Source: Durio zibethinus (taxonomy: Eukaryota > Streptophyta > Magnoliopsida > Malvales > Malvaceae). From it: a DNA stretch of 64,000 nt. Below, one piece after another: positions 22,713 through 36,351 of this stretch. Made by a program: the position numbers and the translations under genes. The DNA is taken from NCBI RefSeq assembly GCF_002303985.1, contig NW_019167826.1, positions 14,468,370 through 14,532,369 on the forward strand, written 5' to 3'. Positions within the stretch are counted from its first letter, which is position 1, and every line of letters starts with the position of its first letter. The notes under the pieces are model-generated. The model worked only from the letters and a program-made list of their open reading frames with translations. It ran no database searches and was not told where the DNA came from.

Positions 22713-23234
22713 AGTTTGAGCCACGGTGCACATGCTGGGCTCGGGCATTGGCTGGTGCCGCATTTTTTTCGCCCGGGGCACCATCGCCAAAGCATCGTCG
22801 GAGCATCGTCGGAGAGCCTAACTGGCAGCATTGGGGGTTTCGACGATTGGGGGGGCTGGGGGGTGCGCGCACATGATGTGGGATGGGTGCTGGTACTTGG
22901 CCCTTATATTGGCCCCCTATCCCTCGTCAAACCTCGAGAACTCACACCCCCTTAAAGAGCATTTGAGATTTTATAGGTTTGCTGCCAGTAGCCATTAAAG
23001 TGTCTGAAATGGGGACACTTTTTTCAAACGGTCACAAAATCTTCTCCACTTCGAGTTTTTAGCTGAATTTTTTTGTGCATGCCAAAAAAAATACGAGGAT
23101 CACCTCTACCAAATTTAGGGACAAAACTCTTTCTAAAAAAATTTTAACAAATCCCGAACCGTAAAAATTTTTGAAAATCATGAAACATAGAAAACGGGTC
23201 GTCTTGCCACGAAACTTCACATGAAGGCGTAGGG
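22713..23234 (+). repeat. L module copy 6 (3' truncated)
   Basis: Doubled gcatcgtcgg unit near 22795-22815. It stops after cacatgaaggcgtaggg and continues directly as a beta monomer (atcgagccgatccc). Confidence 0.88.
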
Positions 23235-26121
23235 GGATCGAGCCGATCCCCGGCTTATGCATTATGCCTCTCCGGCCAGCTCAGCACCCAGACGCTCATT
23301 TTGTGGGTTGACTTAGGCATACGGAGTTCATTCCCAATCTAAGATCGGACTGGATCGAGGGTTGCAGTAGCAGGATCGATACATGCAAGGGGACCAGGTT
23401 GGTCCCCGGCTTGTGCATTCTACCTCTCTGGCCGGCTGAGCACCCACACGCTCGTTTCGTGGGTTGGCTTAGGCATACGGAGTTCATTCCATGTCTAAGC
23501 ATACGGAGTTCATTCCCAGTCTAAGATCAAATTGGACTGAGGGTTACGGTAGCAGGACTAGCAGGATGATCGACAGCACGTAGCGGAAGATCGGGTCGGT
23601 CCCCAGCTTACGCATTTTGCCTCTCCGACCGACCTCTCCGGTCGGTTGAACGCCCGCACGCTTGTTTCATGGGTTGACTTAGGCATACAGAGTTCATCCC
23701 CAGTCTAAGCATACGGAGTTCATTCTCAGTCTAAGAGCAGAACGGACCGAGGGTTGCGGTAGCAAGATCGGCAACACGCAGGGGGGACTGGGCCGATCCC
23801 AGGCTTGCGCATTCTACCTCTCTGGCTGCCTGAGTGCCTACATGCCCATTTGGTTCATTCCATGTCTAAGCCCCAGCTGGACTGAGGGTTGGGGCAGCGG
23901 GATCGGTAGCACGCAGAGGAGGACCGGGCTGATCCCTGACTTGCGCATTATGCCTCTTCGGCTAGCTTAGTGCCCGAACGCTCGTTTTGAGGGTTGACTT
24001 AGGCATACGAAGTTCATTCCCAGTCTAAGATCAGACCAGACTGAGGGTTGTGACAGTAGCATCGATAGCATGCAGAGGGGACCAGGCTGGTCCCCGGCTT
24101 AGGCATTCTGCCTCTCCGACCGTCTGAGCTCCCGCACGCTCGTTTTATGGGTTGGCTTGGGCATATGTTGTTCATTCCATGTCTAAGCATACGGAATTCA
24201 TTCCCAGTCTAAGATCGGACCGGACCGAGGGTTGCGATAGCAGGACAAGCAGCAGGATCGACAGCACGCAATGAGGGATCGAGTCAAACCACGGCTTGTG
24301 CATTCTACCTCTCCGACTGACGGAGCACCAGCACGCTCATTTCGTGGGTTGACTTAGGCATACGGAGTTCATCCCCAGTCTAAGCATAGGGAGTTCATTC
24401 CTAGTCTAAGATCAGACTGGATCGAGGGTTGCGACAGTCAGATCTGTAGCACGTAGGGGGGACCGGGCTGATCCCCGGCTTGTGCATTCTACCTCTTCGA
24501 CTGGCTGAGCGCCCGCACGCTCGTTTCATGGGTTGGCTTAGGCATATGGAGTTCATTCCATGTCTAAGCCCCAACCGAACCGAGGGTTGTGGCAGCGAAA
24601 TTGATAGCACATAGAGGGGGATCGAGCCAATCCCCGACTTGCGCATTATGCCTCTCCGGTCGGCTCAGCACCCGCACGCTCATTTCATGGGTTGACTTAG
24701 GCATACGGAGTTCATTCCCAGTCTAAGATCAGATCGAACTGAGGGTTGTGGTAGCAGGATGGACAGCACGCAGAGGGAGACCGGGTCGATCCTCGGCTTA
24801 CGCATTCTACCTCTTCGGCCGGTTGAACGCCTGCACACTCGTTTCGTGGGTTGGCTTTGGCATACGGAGTTCATTCCATGTCTAAGCATACAGAGTTCAT
24901 TCCCAGTCTAAGATCAAACCAGATTGAGGGTTGCGACAGTAGGACCAGCAGCAGGATCGGCAGCACACAGGGGGGACTGGGTCGATCCCTGGCTTGCTCA
25001 TTTTGCCTCTCCGATCGGCTGAGTGCCCGCACACTTGTTTCATGGGTTGGCTTAGGCATACGGAGTTCATTCCATCTATAAGCCCCAGTCGGATCAAGGG
25101 TTATGGTGGTAGGATTGACAGCGGGATCGGTAGCACGCAAAGAGGAACTAGGCTGATCCCTGGCTTGCGCATTATGCCTCTCCGACTGGCCCCTCCGACT
25201 GACTGAGCACCCGCACGTCCGTTTCATGGGTTGGCTTAGGCATAGGGAGTTCACTCCATGTCTAAGCCCCAGTCGGACCGAGTGTTGTGGCAGCGGGATT
25301 CATAGCACTTAAAGGGGGATTGGGCTGATCCCCGGCTTGCGCATTATGCCTCTCCGGCCGGCTCAGCATTCGGACGCTCGTTTCATGGGTTGACTTTGGC
25401 ATACGGAGTTCATTCCCAGTCTAAGATCAAATCGGACCGAGGGTTGAGGCAGCAGGATCGACAGCACGCACAGGGGATCGGGCCGATCCCCGACTTACGC
25501 ATTCTGTCGCTTCGACCGGCTGAGCGCTCGCACACTCATTTCGTGGGTTGGCTTAGGCATCGGACTTCATTCCTAGTCTAAGATCAGATCGGACCGAGGG
25601 TTGCAGTAGTAGGACCAGTAGCAGGATCGGCAGCACGCAGGGGGGACCAGGTCGATCCCCGGCTTGCGTAATCTCCCTCTCCGATCGACTGAGCGCCCGT
25701 ACTTTCATTTCATGGGTTGACTGAGGCATACGGAGTTCATCCCCAGTCTAAGCATACGGAGTTCATTCCCAGTCTAAGATCGAACTGGACCGAGGGTTGC
25801 AGCAGCAGGATCGGTAGAACACCGGAGGGACCAGGTCGATCCCCAGCTTGTGCATTCTGCCTCTCCGACCAGCTGAGCACCCGCACGCCCGTTTCATGGG
25901 TTGGCTTAGGCATAGGTAGTTCATTCCATGTCTAAGCCCCAGCCAAACCGAGGGTTGTGGTAGTGGGACTGGTAGCATGTAGAGGGGGATCGACCCGATC
26001 CCCGGCTTGTGCATTTTGCCTCTCCGGTTGGCTGAGCGCCCACACGCTCGTTTCATGGGTTGGCTTGGGCATACGGGGTTCATTCCATGTCTAAGCATGT
26101 TGAGTTCATTCCCAGTCTAAG

Positions 26122-26575
26122 ATTTTGAGCCACGGTGCACATGCTGGGCTCTGCCATGTGCTGGTGCCACAGTTTTTTCGCCTGGGGCACCATCGCCGAA
26201 ATATCACCGGAGAGCCTAACCGACGGCATTGGGGTTTCAACGATTGGGGGGGCCGGGGGTGTGCACACATGATGTGCAATGGGTGCTGGTACTTTGCCCT
26301 TATATTGGCCCCCTATCCCTCATCAAACCTCGAGAACTCACACCCCCTTAAAGAGCATTTGAGATTTTATAGGTTTGCTGCCAGTAGCCATTAAAGTGTT
26401 TGAAATGGGGACACTTTTTTCAAATAGTCACAAAATCTTCTCCACTTCGAGTTTCTAGCTGAATTGTTTTTTGCATGCCAGCAAAAATACAAGGATCACC
26501 TCTAACAAATTTGGGGGTAAAACTTTTTCTAGAAAAATTTTAAAAAATCCTGAAAGGCAAAAAGTTTCAAAAATC
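26122..26575 (+). repeat. L module copy 7 (3' truncated)
   Basis: Ends at gtttcaaaaatca, where monomer sequence (gaccggaccgaggg) takes over. The sequence aatca/atcag at the switch could be microhomology. Confidence 0.88.
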
Positions 26576-28457
26576 AGACCGGACCGAGGGTTACGACAGC
26601 AGGATCGACAGCACGCAGGTGGGGATCGGGCTAATCCCCTGCTTGCGCATTCTGCCTCTTCGGCTAGCTGAGTGCCCGCACGCATGCACGTTTCCTGGGT
26701 TGGCTTTGGCATACGGAGTTCATTCCCAGTCTAAGATCGGACCGGATCGAGGGTTGCGATAGCAGGACCAGCAGCAGGATCGACAGCACGTAGGGGGGAT
26801 CGAGCTGATCCTCGGCTTGCGCATTCTACCTCTCCGGCCAGCTGAGCGCCTGCACAATCATTTTGTGGGTTGGCTTAGGCATACGGAGTTCATTCCATGT
26901 CTAAGCCCCAACCGGATCAAGGGTTGTGGCAGCAGGATCGACAGCGGGATCGACAGCACGTAGAAGGGGACCGAGCTGATCCCCGACTTACGCATTATGC
27001 CTCTTCGATCGGCCTGTCCGACTGACTGAGCGCCCACATGCTTGTTTCGTGGGTTGACTTAGGCATACAGAGTTCATCCTCAGTCTAAGCATACGGAGTT
27101 CATTCCCAGTCTAGGATCGGATCAGATCGAGGGTTGCGATAGCAGGATCGGCAGCACGTAAGGGGGATCGAGTCGATCTCCGACTTGCGCATTCTGCCTC
27201 TCCAGTCGGCTGAGCGCCCGCACACCCATTTCGTGGGTTGGCTTAGGCCTAAGGAGTTCATTCCATGTCTAAGCCCCAACCGAACCAAGGGTTGTGGCAG
27301 CCGGACCAGCAGCATGTAGAGGGGGATCGGGCCGATTCTCGGCTTGCGCATTATGCCTCTTCGGCTGACTCAATGCCCGCACGCTCGTTTTGTGGTTTGA
27401 CTTATGCATACGGAGTTCATTCCTAGTCTAAGATCAAACCAGACCGAGGGTTGTGGCAGTAGGTTCGACAGCATGCAGGGGGGACCAGGTCGATCCTCGA
27501 CTTACGCATTCTACCTCTCTAGCCAGTTGAGCACCCACACACTCGTTTCATGGGTTGGCTTAGGCATACGGAGTTCATTCCATGTCTAAGCATATGGAGT
27601 TCATTCCCAGTCTAAGATCGGATCGGACCGAAGGTTGCGATAGTAGTACCAACAGCAAGATCGATAGCACGCAAGGGGGACCGAGTCGATCCTCGGCTTA
27701 TGCATTCTGCCTTTTCGATCGGCTGAGCACCCGTACGCTCGTTTCGTGGGTTGGCTTAGGCAAAGGGAGTTCATTCCATATCTAAGCCCCAGCTAGACTG
27801 AGGGTTGTGGTAGTAGGATCGGCAGTGGCAACGACAGCACGCATAGGGGGATCGGGCTGATCCCCGGCTTGCGCATTATGCCTCTCCGGCCGGCTGAGTG
27901 CCCTCACGCTCGTTTCATGGGTTGACTTAGGCATACAAAGTTCATTCCAAGTCTAAGATCGCACTGGACTGAGGGTTGCGACAGCAGGATCAACAGCACG
28001 TAGGGGGGACCTGGTCGATCCCCAGCTTGCGCATTCTGCCTCTCTAGCCGGCTAAGCGCCCGCACGCCCCTTTCGTGGGTTGGCTTAGGCATAGGGAGTT
28101 CATTCCATGTCTAAGCCCTAGTTGAATCGAGGGTTATGGCAGCGGGACCAGTAGCACGCAAAGGGGGACTGGGCCGATCCTCGGCTTGCGCATTATACCT
28201 CCTCGGTCGGCTCAGCACCCGCACGCTCGTTTCATGGGTTGGCTTATGCATATGGAGTTCATTCCCAGTCTAAGATCAGACCAAGCGAGGGTTGTTGCAG
28301 TAGGATCGACAACACGTAGGGGAGACCAGGCTGATCCCCGGCTTGCGCATTCTGCCTCTTCGACCGGCTAAGCGCCCACATGCTTGTTTCGTGGGTTGGC
28401 TTAGGCATACAGAGTTCATTCCATGTCTAAGCATACGAAGTTCATTCCCAGTCTAAG

Positions 28458-28999
28458 ATTTTGAGCCACGGTGCACATGCTAGGCTCAGGCATGTGCTAC
28501 TGCCGCATTTTTTTCCCTCGGGGCACCATCACCGGAGCATCGTCGGAGCATCGCCGAAAAGCCTAATTGGCGACATTGAGGGTTTTGGCGATTGGGTGGG
28601 CCGGGGGGTTGTGCGCACATGATGTCCGATGGGTGCTGGTACATGGCCCTCATATTGGCCCCCTATCCCTCATCAAACCTCGAGAACTCACACCCCCTTA
28701 AAGAGCATTTGAGATTTTATAAGTTTGCTACCAGTAGACATTAAAGTGTTTAAAATGGGGAAACTTTTTTCAAACGGTCACAAAATCTTCTCCACTTCGA
28801 GTTTTTAGCTAAAAAAATTTTAAAAAATCTCGAACCGTAAAAAGTATCAAGAATCGTGAAAAATAGAAAACGGGTAATCTTGCCACGAAACTTCATATGA
28901 AGGCTTAGGGTACCATTGTATGAATTTACAAGCCATAAAAATGACATTGGCATGGCAAAAATAAGAAGATGTGCTTGAACCCACCTACCACCCGTTCGA
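28458..28999 (+). repeat. L module copy 8 (AT-rich deletion)
   Basis: Passes from gagtttttagct directly to aaaaaaattttaaaaaa at about 28810, losing about 80 bp between two A/T-rich runs, as expected of slippage. Confidence 0.88.
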
Positions 29000-29280
29000 T
29001 CCCTGGCTTGCGCATCCTGCCTCTCTGGTCGGTTGAGTGCCCGCACGCTCGTTTCGTGGGTTGCCTTAGGCATACAGAGTTCATCCCCAGTCTAAGCATA
29101 CAAAGTTGATTCCCAGTCTAAGATCGGACCGGACCGAGGGTTACGGCAGCAGGATCAGCAGCATGCAGGGGGGACCGGGCCAATCCCCGACTTGCGCATT
29201 CTGCCTCTCCGGCCAGCTAAGCGCCCGCACGCTCGTTTTGTGGGTTGGCTTAGGTATACGGAGTTCATTACCAGTCTAAG

Positions 29281-29879
29281 ATTTTGGGCCACGGTGCACA
29301 TGCTGGGCTCGGGCATGTGCTGGTGCCGCATTTTTTTCGCTCGGGGCACCATCGCCGGAGCATCGGCGGAGAGCCTAACCGACGGCATTGGGGGTTCCGG
29401 CGATTGGGGGGGCCGGGGGTGTGCGCACATGATGTGCGATGGGTGCTGGTACTTGGCCCTTATATTGGCCGCCTATTCCTCATCAAACCTCAAGAACTCA
29501 CACCCCCTTAAAGAGCATTTGAGATTTTATAGGTTTGCTACCAGTAGCCATTAAAGTGTCTGAAATGGGGACACTTTTTTCAAATGGTCACAAAATCTTC
29601 TCCACTTCGAGTTTTTAGCTGAAGTTTTTTGTGCATGTGAAAAAAAATACAAGGATCACCTCTACCAAATTTGGGGACAAAACTCTTTCGAAAAAAAATT
29701 TAAAAAATCCCGAACCGCAAAAAGTTTCCAAAATCGTGAAAAATAGAAAAGGGGTCGTCTTGCCATGACACTTCACATGAAGGCTTAGGGGACCATTGTA
29801 TGAATTTACAAGCCAAAAAAATGGCATTCGCATGGTATAAATATGAAGGTGTGCTTGAACCCAGCTACCACCCGTTTGA
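29281..29879 (+). repeat. L module copy 9 (complete reference copy)
   Basis: A good type copy. It shows the G-rich tract, the perfect palindrome at 29424-29438, ttatattgg, catcaaac, gagcattt and the AT-rich 3' half, ending cacccgtttga before monomer sequence. Confidence 0.92.
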
Positions 29880-30503
29880 TCCCCGACTTGCGCATTTTGC
29901 CTCTCTAGTCGGCTGAGTGCCCGCACGCTCGTTTCATGCGTTGACTTAGGCATACGGAGTTCATCCCCAGTCTAAGCATATGGAGTTCATTCCGAGTCTA
30001 AGATCGGATCGGACCAAGGGTTACGGCAGTAGGATCGACAGCACACAAGGGGGATCAGGCTGATCCCCGGTTTACGCATTCTGCCTCTCCGACCGGCTGA
30101 GCGCCTGCACACCCATTTCGTGGGTTGGCTTGGGCATAGGGAGTTCATTCCATGTGTAAGCCCCAGCCAGACCGAGGGTTATGGCAGCGGGACTTACAGC
30201 ACGTAGAGGGGGACCGGGTCGATCCCTGACTTGTGCATTATGCCTCTTCGGCCGGCTCAGCTCCTGCACGCTCATTTCGTGGGTTGACTTATGCATACGG
30301 AGTTCATTCCCAGTCTAAGATTGGACCGGACCGAGGGTTGCGGCAGCAGGATCGACAGCACGCAGGGGGGACAGGGCCGATCCCTGACTTGCGCAATCTA
30401 CCTCTCCAGCTGGCTGAGCGCCTGCACGCTCGTTTCGTGGGTTGGCTTAGGCATAGGGAGTTCATTCCATGTCTACGCATACCGAGTTCATTCCCAATCT
30501 AAG

Positions 30504-31101
30504 ATTTTGAGCCACGTCGCACATGTTGGGCTCGGACATGTGCTGGTGCCGCATTTTTTTCGCTCGGGGCACCATCATCGGAGCATCGTCGGAGAGCCTA
30601 ACCAGCGACATTGGGGGTTTCGATGATTGGGGGGCCGGGGGGTGTGCGCACATGATGTGCGATGGGTGCTGCTACTTGGCCCTTATATTGGCCCCCTATC
30701 CCTCATCAAACCTCGAGAACTCACACCCCCTTAAAGAGCATTTGAGATTTTATAGGTTTGCTGCCAATAGCCATTAAAGTGTCTGAAATGGGGACACTTT
30801 TTTCAAACGGTCACAAAATCTTCTCCACTTCGAGTTTTTAGCTGAATTTTTTTGTGCATGCCAAAAAAAATAAAAGGATCACCTCTACCAAATTTGGGGA
30901 CAAAATGCTTTCTAAAAAAATTTTAAAAAATCCCGAACAGCAAAATATTTCAAAAATCATGAAAAATAGAAAATGGGTCGTCTTGCCACGAAACTTCACA
31001 TGAAGGCTTAGGGGACCATTGTATGAATTTACAAGCCATAAAAAAGGCATTGGCTGGCAGAAATATGAAGATGTGCTTGAACCCACCTACCGCCCGTTCG
31101 A
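30504..31101 (+). repeat. L module copy 10 (complete)
   Basis: TATA-like tatatt at 30684-30689, catcaaac at 30704 and gagcattt at 30736, used for comparison with the gypsy LTR promoter region. Confidence 0.92.
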
Positions 31102-33462
31102 TCCCCGGCTTGCGCATCCTGCCTCTCTGGTCGATTGAGTGCCCGCACGCTCGTTTCATGGGTTTACTTAGGCATATGGAGTTCATCCCCAGTCTAATCA
31201 TACAGAGTTCATTCCTAGTCTAAGATCTGATTAGATCGAGGGTTACGGCAGCAGGATCGGTAGCACGTAGGGGGGACCGGGCTGATCCCCGGCTTATGCA
31301 TTCTGCCTGTCCAGCCAGCTGAGCCCCCGCACGCCCGTTTCATGGGTTGGCTTAGGCATAGGGAGTTCATTCCATGTCTAAGCCCCAGTCGGACTGAGGG
31401 TTGTGGCAGCGGGACTAACAGCACGTAGAGGGGACCGGGCCGATCCTCAGCTTGCGCATTATGCCTCTTCAGTCGGCTCAGCGCCTGCACACTCGTTTCA
31501 TGGGTTGACTTAGGCATATAGAGTTCATTCCCAATCTAAGATCAGATCAGACCGAGGGTTGCGACAGCAGGATCGATAGCACGTAGAGGGGACTGGGTCG
31601 ATCCCCAGTTTACGCATTCTGCCTCTCCAACCGACTGAGCGCCCGCATGTTCATTTCATGGGTTGGCTTAGTCATACGGAATTCATTCCATGTCTAACCC
31701 TACGGAGTTCATTCCCAGTCTAAGATCGGATCGGACCGCAGGTTACGGAAGTAGAACCAGCAGCAGGATCGACAGCACGAAAGGGGGGACCGGGTCGATC
31801 CCTGGCTTGCACATTCTGCCTTTTCGATTGGCCTCTCTGACAGGCTGAGCGCCCGCACACTCGTTTCGTGGGTTGACTTAGGCATACAGAGTTCATCCCC
31901 AGTCTAAGCATACGGAGTTCATTCACAGTCTAAGATCGGACCGACGAGGGTTGCGACAGTAGGATCGGCAGCACGCAGGGGGGACCGGGTCGATCCCTGG
32001 CTTGCGCATTCTACCTCTCCGGCCAACTGAGCGCCCGTACACCCGTTTCGTGGGTTGGCATAGGCATAGGGAGTTCATTCCATGTCTAAGCCCCAGCCGG
32101 ACCAAGGGTTGTGGCAGCAGGACCGACAGCACGCAGAAGGGGATCGGGCTGATCCCTGGCTTACGCATTAGGTTTCTCTGGCCGGTTGAGTGCCCGCACG
32201 CCCGTTCGTGGGTTGGCTTAGGCATAGGGAGTTAATTCCATGTCTAAGCCCCAGTCGGACTGAGGGTTGTGGCAGCGGGACCAACAGTACGCAGAGGGGG
32301 ACCGGGTCGATCCCCAACTTGCGCATTATGCCTCTCCGATCGGCTCAGCGCCCACACGCTCATTTCGTGGGTTGACTTAGGCATACAGAGTTCATTCCCA
32401 GTCTAAGATCAGACCGGACCGAGGGTTGCAGTAGCAGGATCGATAGCACGCAGGGGGGCACCGGGTCGGTCCCCGACTTGCGCATTCTACCTCTCCAGTC
32501 GGCTGAGCGCCCGCATGCTTGTTTCATGGGTTGGCTTAGGCATACGGAGTTCATTCCATGTCTAAGCATACGGAGTTCATTCCCATTCTAAGATTAGACT
32601 CGACCGAGGGTTGCGACAGCAGGACCTGTAGCAAGATCGGTAGCACGTAAGGGGGGACCGGGCCGATCCCTGGCTTGCGCATTCTGCCTCTCCGGTTGGC
32701 TGAGCACCCACACGCTCGTTTCATGGGTTGGCTTAGGCATACAGAGTTCATTCCATGTCTAAGCCCCAGTCCGAACCAAGGGTTGTGGCAGCAGGACTGG
32801 CAGTGGGATCGGTAGCACGCAGAGGGGGATCGGGCTGATCCTCAACTTACACATTATGCCTCTCCGATCGACTGAGCGCCAGCACACTCATTTTATGGGT
32901 TGGCTTAGGCATACGGAGTTCCTCCCCAGTCTAAGTATACAGAGTTCATTCCTAGTCTAAGATCGGACCAAACTGAGGGTTGCGGTAGCAGGATCGGCAA
33001 CACACAGGGGGGACCGGGCCTATCCCCGGCTTGCGCATTCTACCTCTCCGGCCGGCTGAGCGACCGCACACACATTTTGTTTGTTGGCTTAGGCATAGGG
33101 AGTTCATTCCATGTCTAAGCCCCAGTCGGATCGAGGGTTGTGGCAGCGGGACCGACAGCACGTAGAGGGGGACCGGGCTGATCCCCGGCTTGCGCATTAT
33201 GCCTCTTCGGTCGGCTCAGCGCCCGTACACTCGCTTCGTGGGTTGACTTATGCATACAGAGTTCATTCCCAGCCTAAGATCAGATCAAAATGAGGTTTGC
33301 AATAGCAGGATCGATAGTACATCAGGGGGACCAGGCCGATCCCTGGCTTGCGCATTCTTCCTCTTCGACCGACTGAGCACCCGCATGCTCGTTTCGTGGG
33401 TTGGCTTAGGCATACAGAGTTCATTTCACGTCTAAGCATGCGAAGTTCATTCCCTATCTAAG

Positions 33463-34060
33463 ATTTTGAGCCACGGTGCACATGATGGGCTCGGGCATGT
33501 GCTGGTGCCACATTTTTTTCGCCCGGGGCACCATCACCAGAGCATCGCCGAAGAGCCTAACCGGTGGCATTGGGGGTTCCGACGACTGGGGGGGCGGGCG
33601 GGTGTGCGCACATGATGTGCGATGGGTGCTGGTACTTGGCCTTTATATTGGCCCCCTATCCCTCATCAAACCTCGAGAACTCACACCCCCTTAAAGAGCA
33701 ATTGAGATTTTATAGGTTCGCTGCCAGTAGCAATTAAAGTGTCTGAAATGGGGAGACTTTTTTCAAACGGTCACAAAATCTTCTCCACTTTGAGTTTTAG
33801 CTGAATTTGTTTGTGCATGCCAACAAAAATACAAGGATCACCTCTACCAAATTTGGGGACAAAACTCTTTCTAAAAAAATTTTAAAAAATCCGAATCGTA
33901 AAAAGTTTCAAAATTTGTGAAAAATAGAAAACGGGTCATCTTGCCACGAAACTTCACATGAAGGCTTAGGGGACAATTGTATGAATTTACAAGCCATAAA
34001 AATGGCATTGGCATGGCAGAAATATGAAGATGTGCTTGAACCCACTTTCCACCCGTTCGA
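33463..34060 (+). repeat. L module copy 11 (complete, canonical G4 motif)
   Basis: The G-rich tract here reads GGGGGGGCGGGCGGG (33588-33602), four G-triplets with single-base loops. Other copies have a cc interruption instead. Confidence 0.92.
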
Positions 34061-36351
34061 TCCCCGGCTTACGCATCCTGCCTCTCTTGTCGGCTGAGCG
34101 TCTGCACGCTCATTTCGTGCGTTGACTTAGGCATACGGAGTTCATCCCCAGTCTAAGCATATGGAGTTCATTCCCAGTCTAAGATCGGACCGAACTGAGG
34201 GTTGTGGCAGCAGGATCGACAGCACGCAGGGGGACCGAGCTGATCCCCGGCTTGCGCATTCTGCCTCTCCAGCCGGCTGAGCGCCCGCACGCCCGTTTCA
34301 TGGGTTGGCTTAGGCATAGGGAGTTCATTCCATGTCTAAGCCCCAGCTGGACTGAGGGTTGTGGCAGTGGAACCGGTAGCACGCAGAGGGGGATCGGGTC
34401 GATCTCTGGCTTGCGCACTATGCCTCTTCGGTCGGCCTCTCCGATACGTAGAGGGGGATCGGGCTGATCCCTGGCTTGCGCACTATGCCTCTTCGGTCGG
34501 CCTCTCCGATCGGCTCAGCGGTCGCACGCTCATTTTGTGGGTTGACTTAGGCATATGGAGTTCATCCCCAGTCTAAGCATACGGAGTTCATTCAAAGTCT
34601 AAGATCAGACCGGACCGAGGGTTGCGGCAGCAGGATCAGTAGCACGTAGGGTGGATCGGGTTGATCCCTAACTTGTGCATTCTACCTCTCCGACCGACTG
34701 AGCACCCGCACGCCTGTTTCATGGGTTGGCTTAGGCATAGGGAGTTCATTCCATGTCTAAGCCCCAGTCAGACCGAGGGTTGTGGCAGCGAGACCGGCAG
34801 CACGCAAAGGGGGATCGGACTTGTGCATTATGCCTTTCTGGCTGGCTCAACGCCCGAACGCTCATTTTGTGGGTTGACTTAGGCATACGGAGTTCATTCC
34901 CAGTCTAAGCATATGGAGTTCATTCCCAGTCTAAGATCAGATTGGACTGAAGGTTGCAGTAATAGAATCAGCAGCAAGATCGACAGCACAGAGAGGGGAC
35001 CGGGATCGATCCCTGGCTTGCGCATTCTACCTCTCCGACCAGCTGAGTGCCTGCACGCTCGTTACGTGGGTTGGCTTAGGCAGACGGAGTTCATTCCATG
35101 TCTAAGCCCCAGTCGGATCGACGTTTGTGGTGGTAGGATCGGCAGCGGGATCGGCAGAGAGGGGGACTGGGTTGATCCTCGGCTTACGCATTATGCCTCT
35201 CTGGCTGGCCTCTCCGACCAGCTGAGCACCCGCACGCTCGTTTTGTGGGTTGACTTAGGCATACGGAGTTCATTCCCAGTCTAAGATCGGACCAAAACGA
35301 AGGTTGCGGTAGCTGGATCTACAGCACACAGGGGGGATCGGGTCGGTCCCTGGCTTATGCATTTTACCTCTCCGGTCGACTGAGCTCCCGCACGCTCGTT
35401 TCGTGGGTTGGCTTAGGCATACGGAGTTCATTCCATGTCTAAGCATACAGAGCTCATTCCCAGTCAAGATTAGATTGGGCCAAGGGTTGCAGCAGCAGGA
35501 CCAACAGCAAGATTGGCAACATGCACGGGGGACCAGGCCGATCCTCAGCTTGCGCATTTTGCCTCTCCGGTCGGCTGGGTGCCCGCACGCTCTTTTCATG
35601 GGTTGGCTTAGGCATACGGAGTTCATCCCCAGTCTAAGTATATGGAGTTCATTCCCAGTCTAAGATCAGAATGGACTGAGGGTTGCGGTAGCAGGATTGA
35701 CAGCACGCAGGGGGGACCGAGCTGATCCCCAGCTTGCGCATTCTGCCTCTCCGACCAGCTGAGCGTTGGCACGCCCGTTTCATGGGTTGGCTTAGGCATA
35801 GGGAGTTCATTCCATGTCTAAGCCCCAACCAGACTGAGGGTTGTGGCAGCGAGACCAGCAGCACACAAAGGGGGATCGAGCCGATCCCCGGCTTGCGCAT
35901 TTTGCCTCTTTGGTCGGCCTCTCCGGCCGACTGAGCGCCTGCATGCTCGTTTCATGGCTTGACTTAGGCATACGGAGTTCATCCCCAGTCTAAGCATACG
36001 ACGTTCATTCCCAGTCTAAGATCAAACTGGACCACGGGTTGCGGCAACAGGATCGGCAGCACGTAGGGGGGACCGGGCCTGTCCCCGGCTTGCGCACTCT
36101 GCCTCTCCAGCCGGCTGAGCGCCCGAACGCCCGTTTCGTGGGTTGGCTTAGGCATAGGGAGATCATTCCATGTCTAAGCCCCAGCCGGACCGAGGGTAGT
36201 GGCAGCACGCAGAGGGGGACCGGGCCAATCCTCAGCTTGCTCATTCTACCTCTCCGGCAGGCTGAGTGCCCGCACGCTCGTTTCGTTGGTTGGCTTAGGC
36301 ATACGGAGTTCATTCCATTTCTAAATATATAGAGTTCATTCCCAGTCTAAG

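Noticed and set aside
22900..22935. Reverse strand of L reads ataggggg and aatataaggg, recalling the plant rDNA Pol I start
   Set aside because: The match is partial, there is no 18S or 26S sequence nearby, and the surrounding sequence does not resemble an external transcribed spacer.
29870..29890. gttcgatccccggc at the end of L modules resembles a tRNA B box (Pol III), suggesting a SINE
   Set aside because: The match to the B-box consensus is incomplete, no A box lies at a fitting distance upstream, there is no tRNA fold, and the same motif (gatccccggc) is simply the monomer core.
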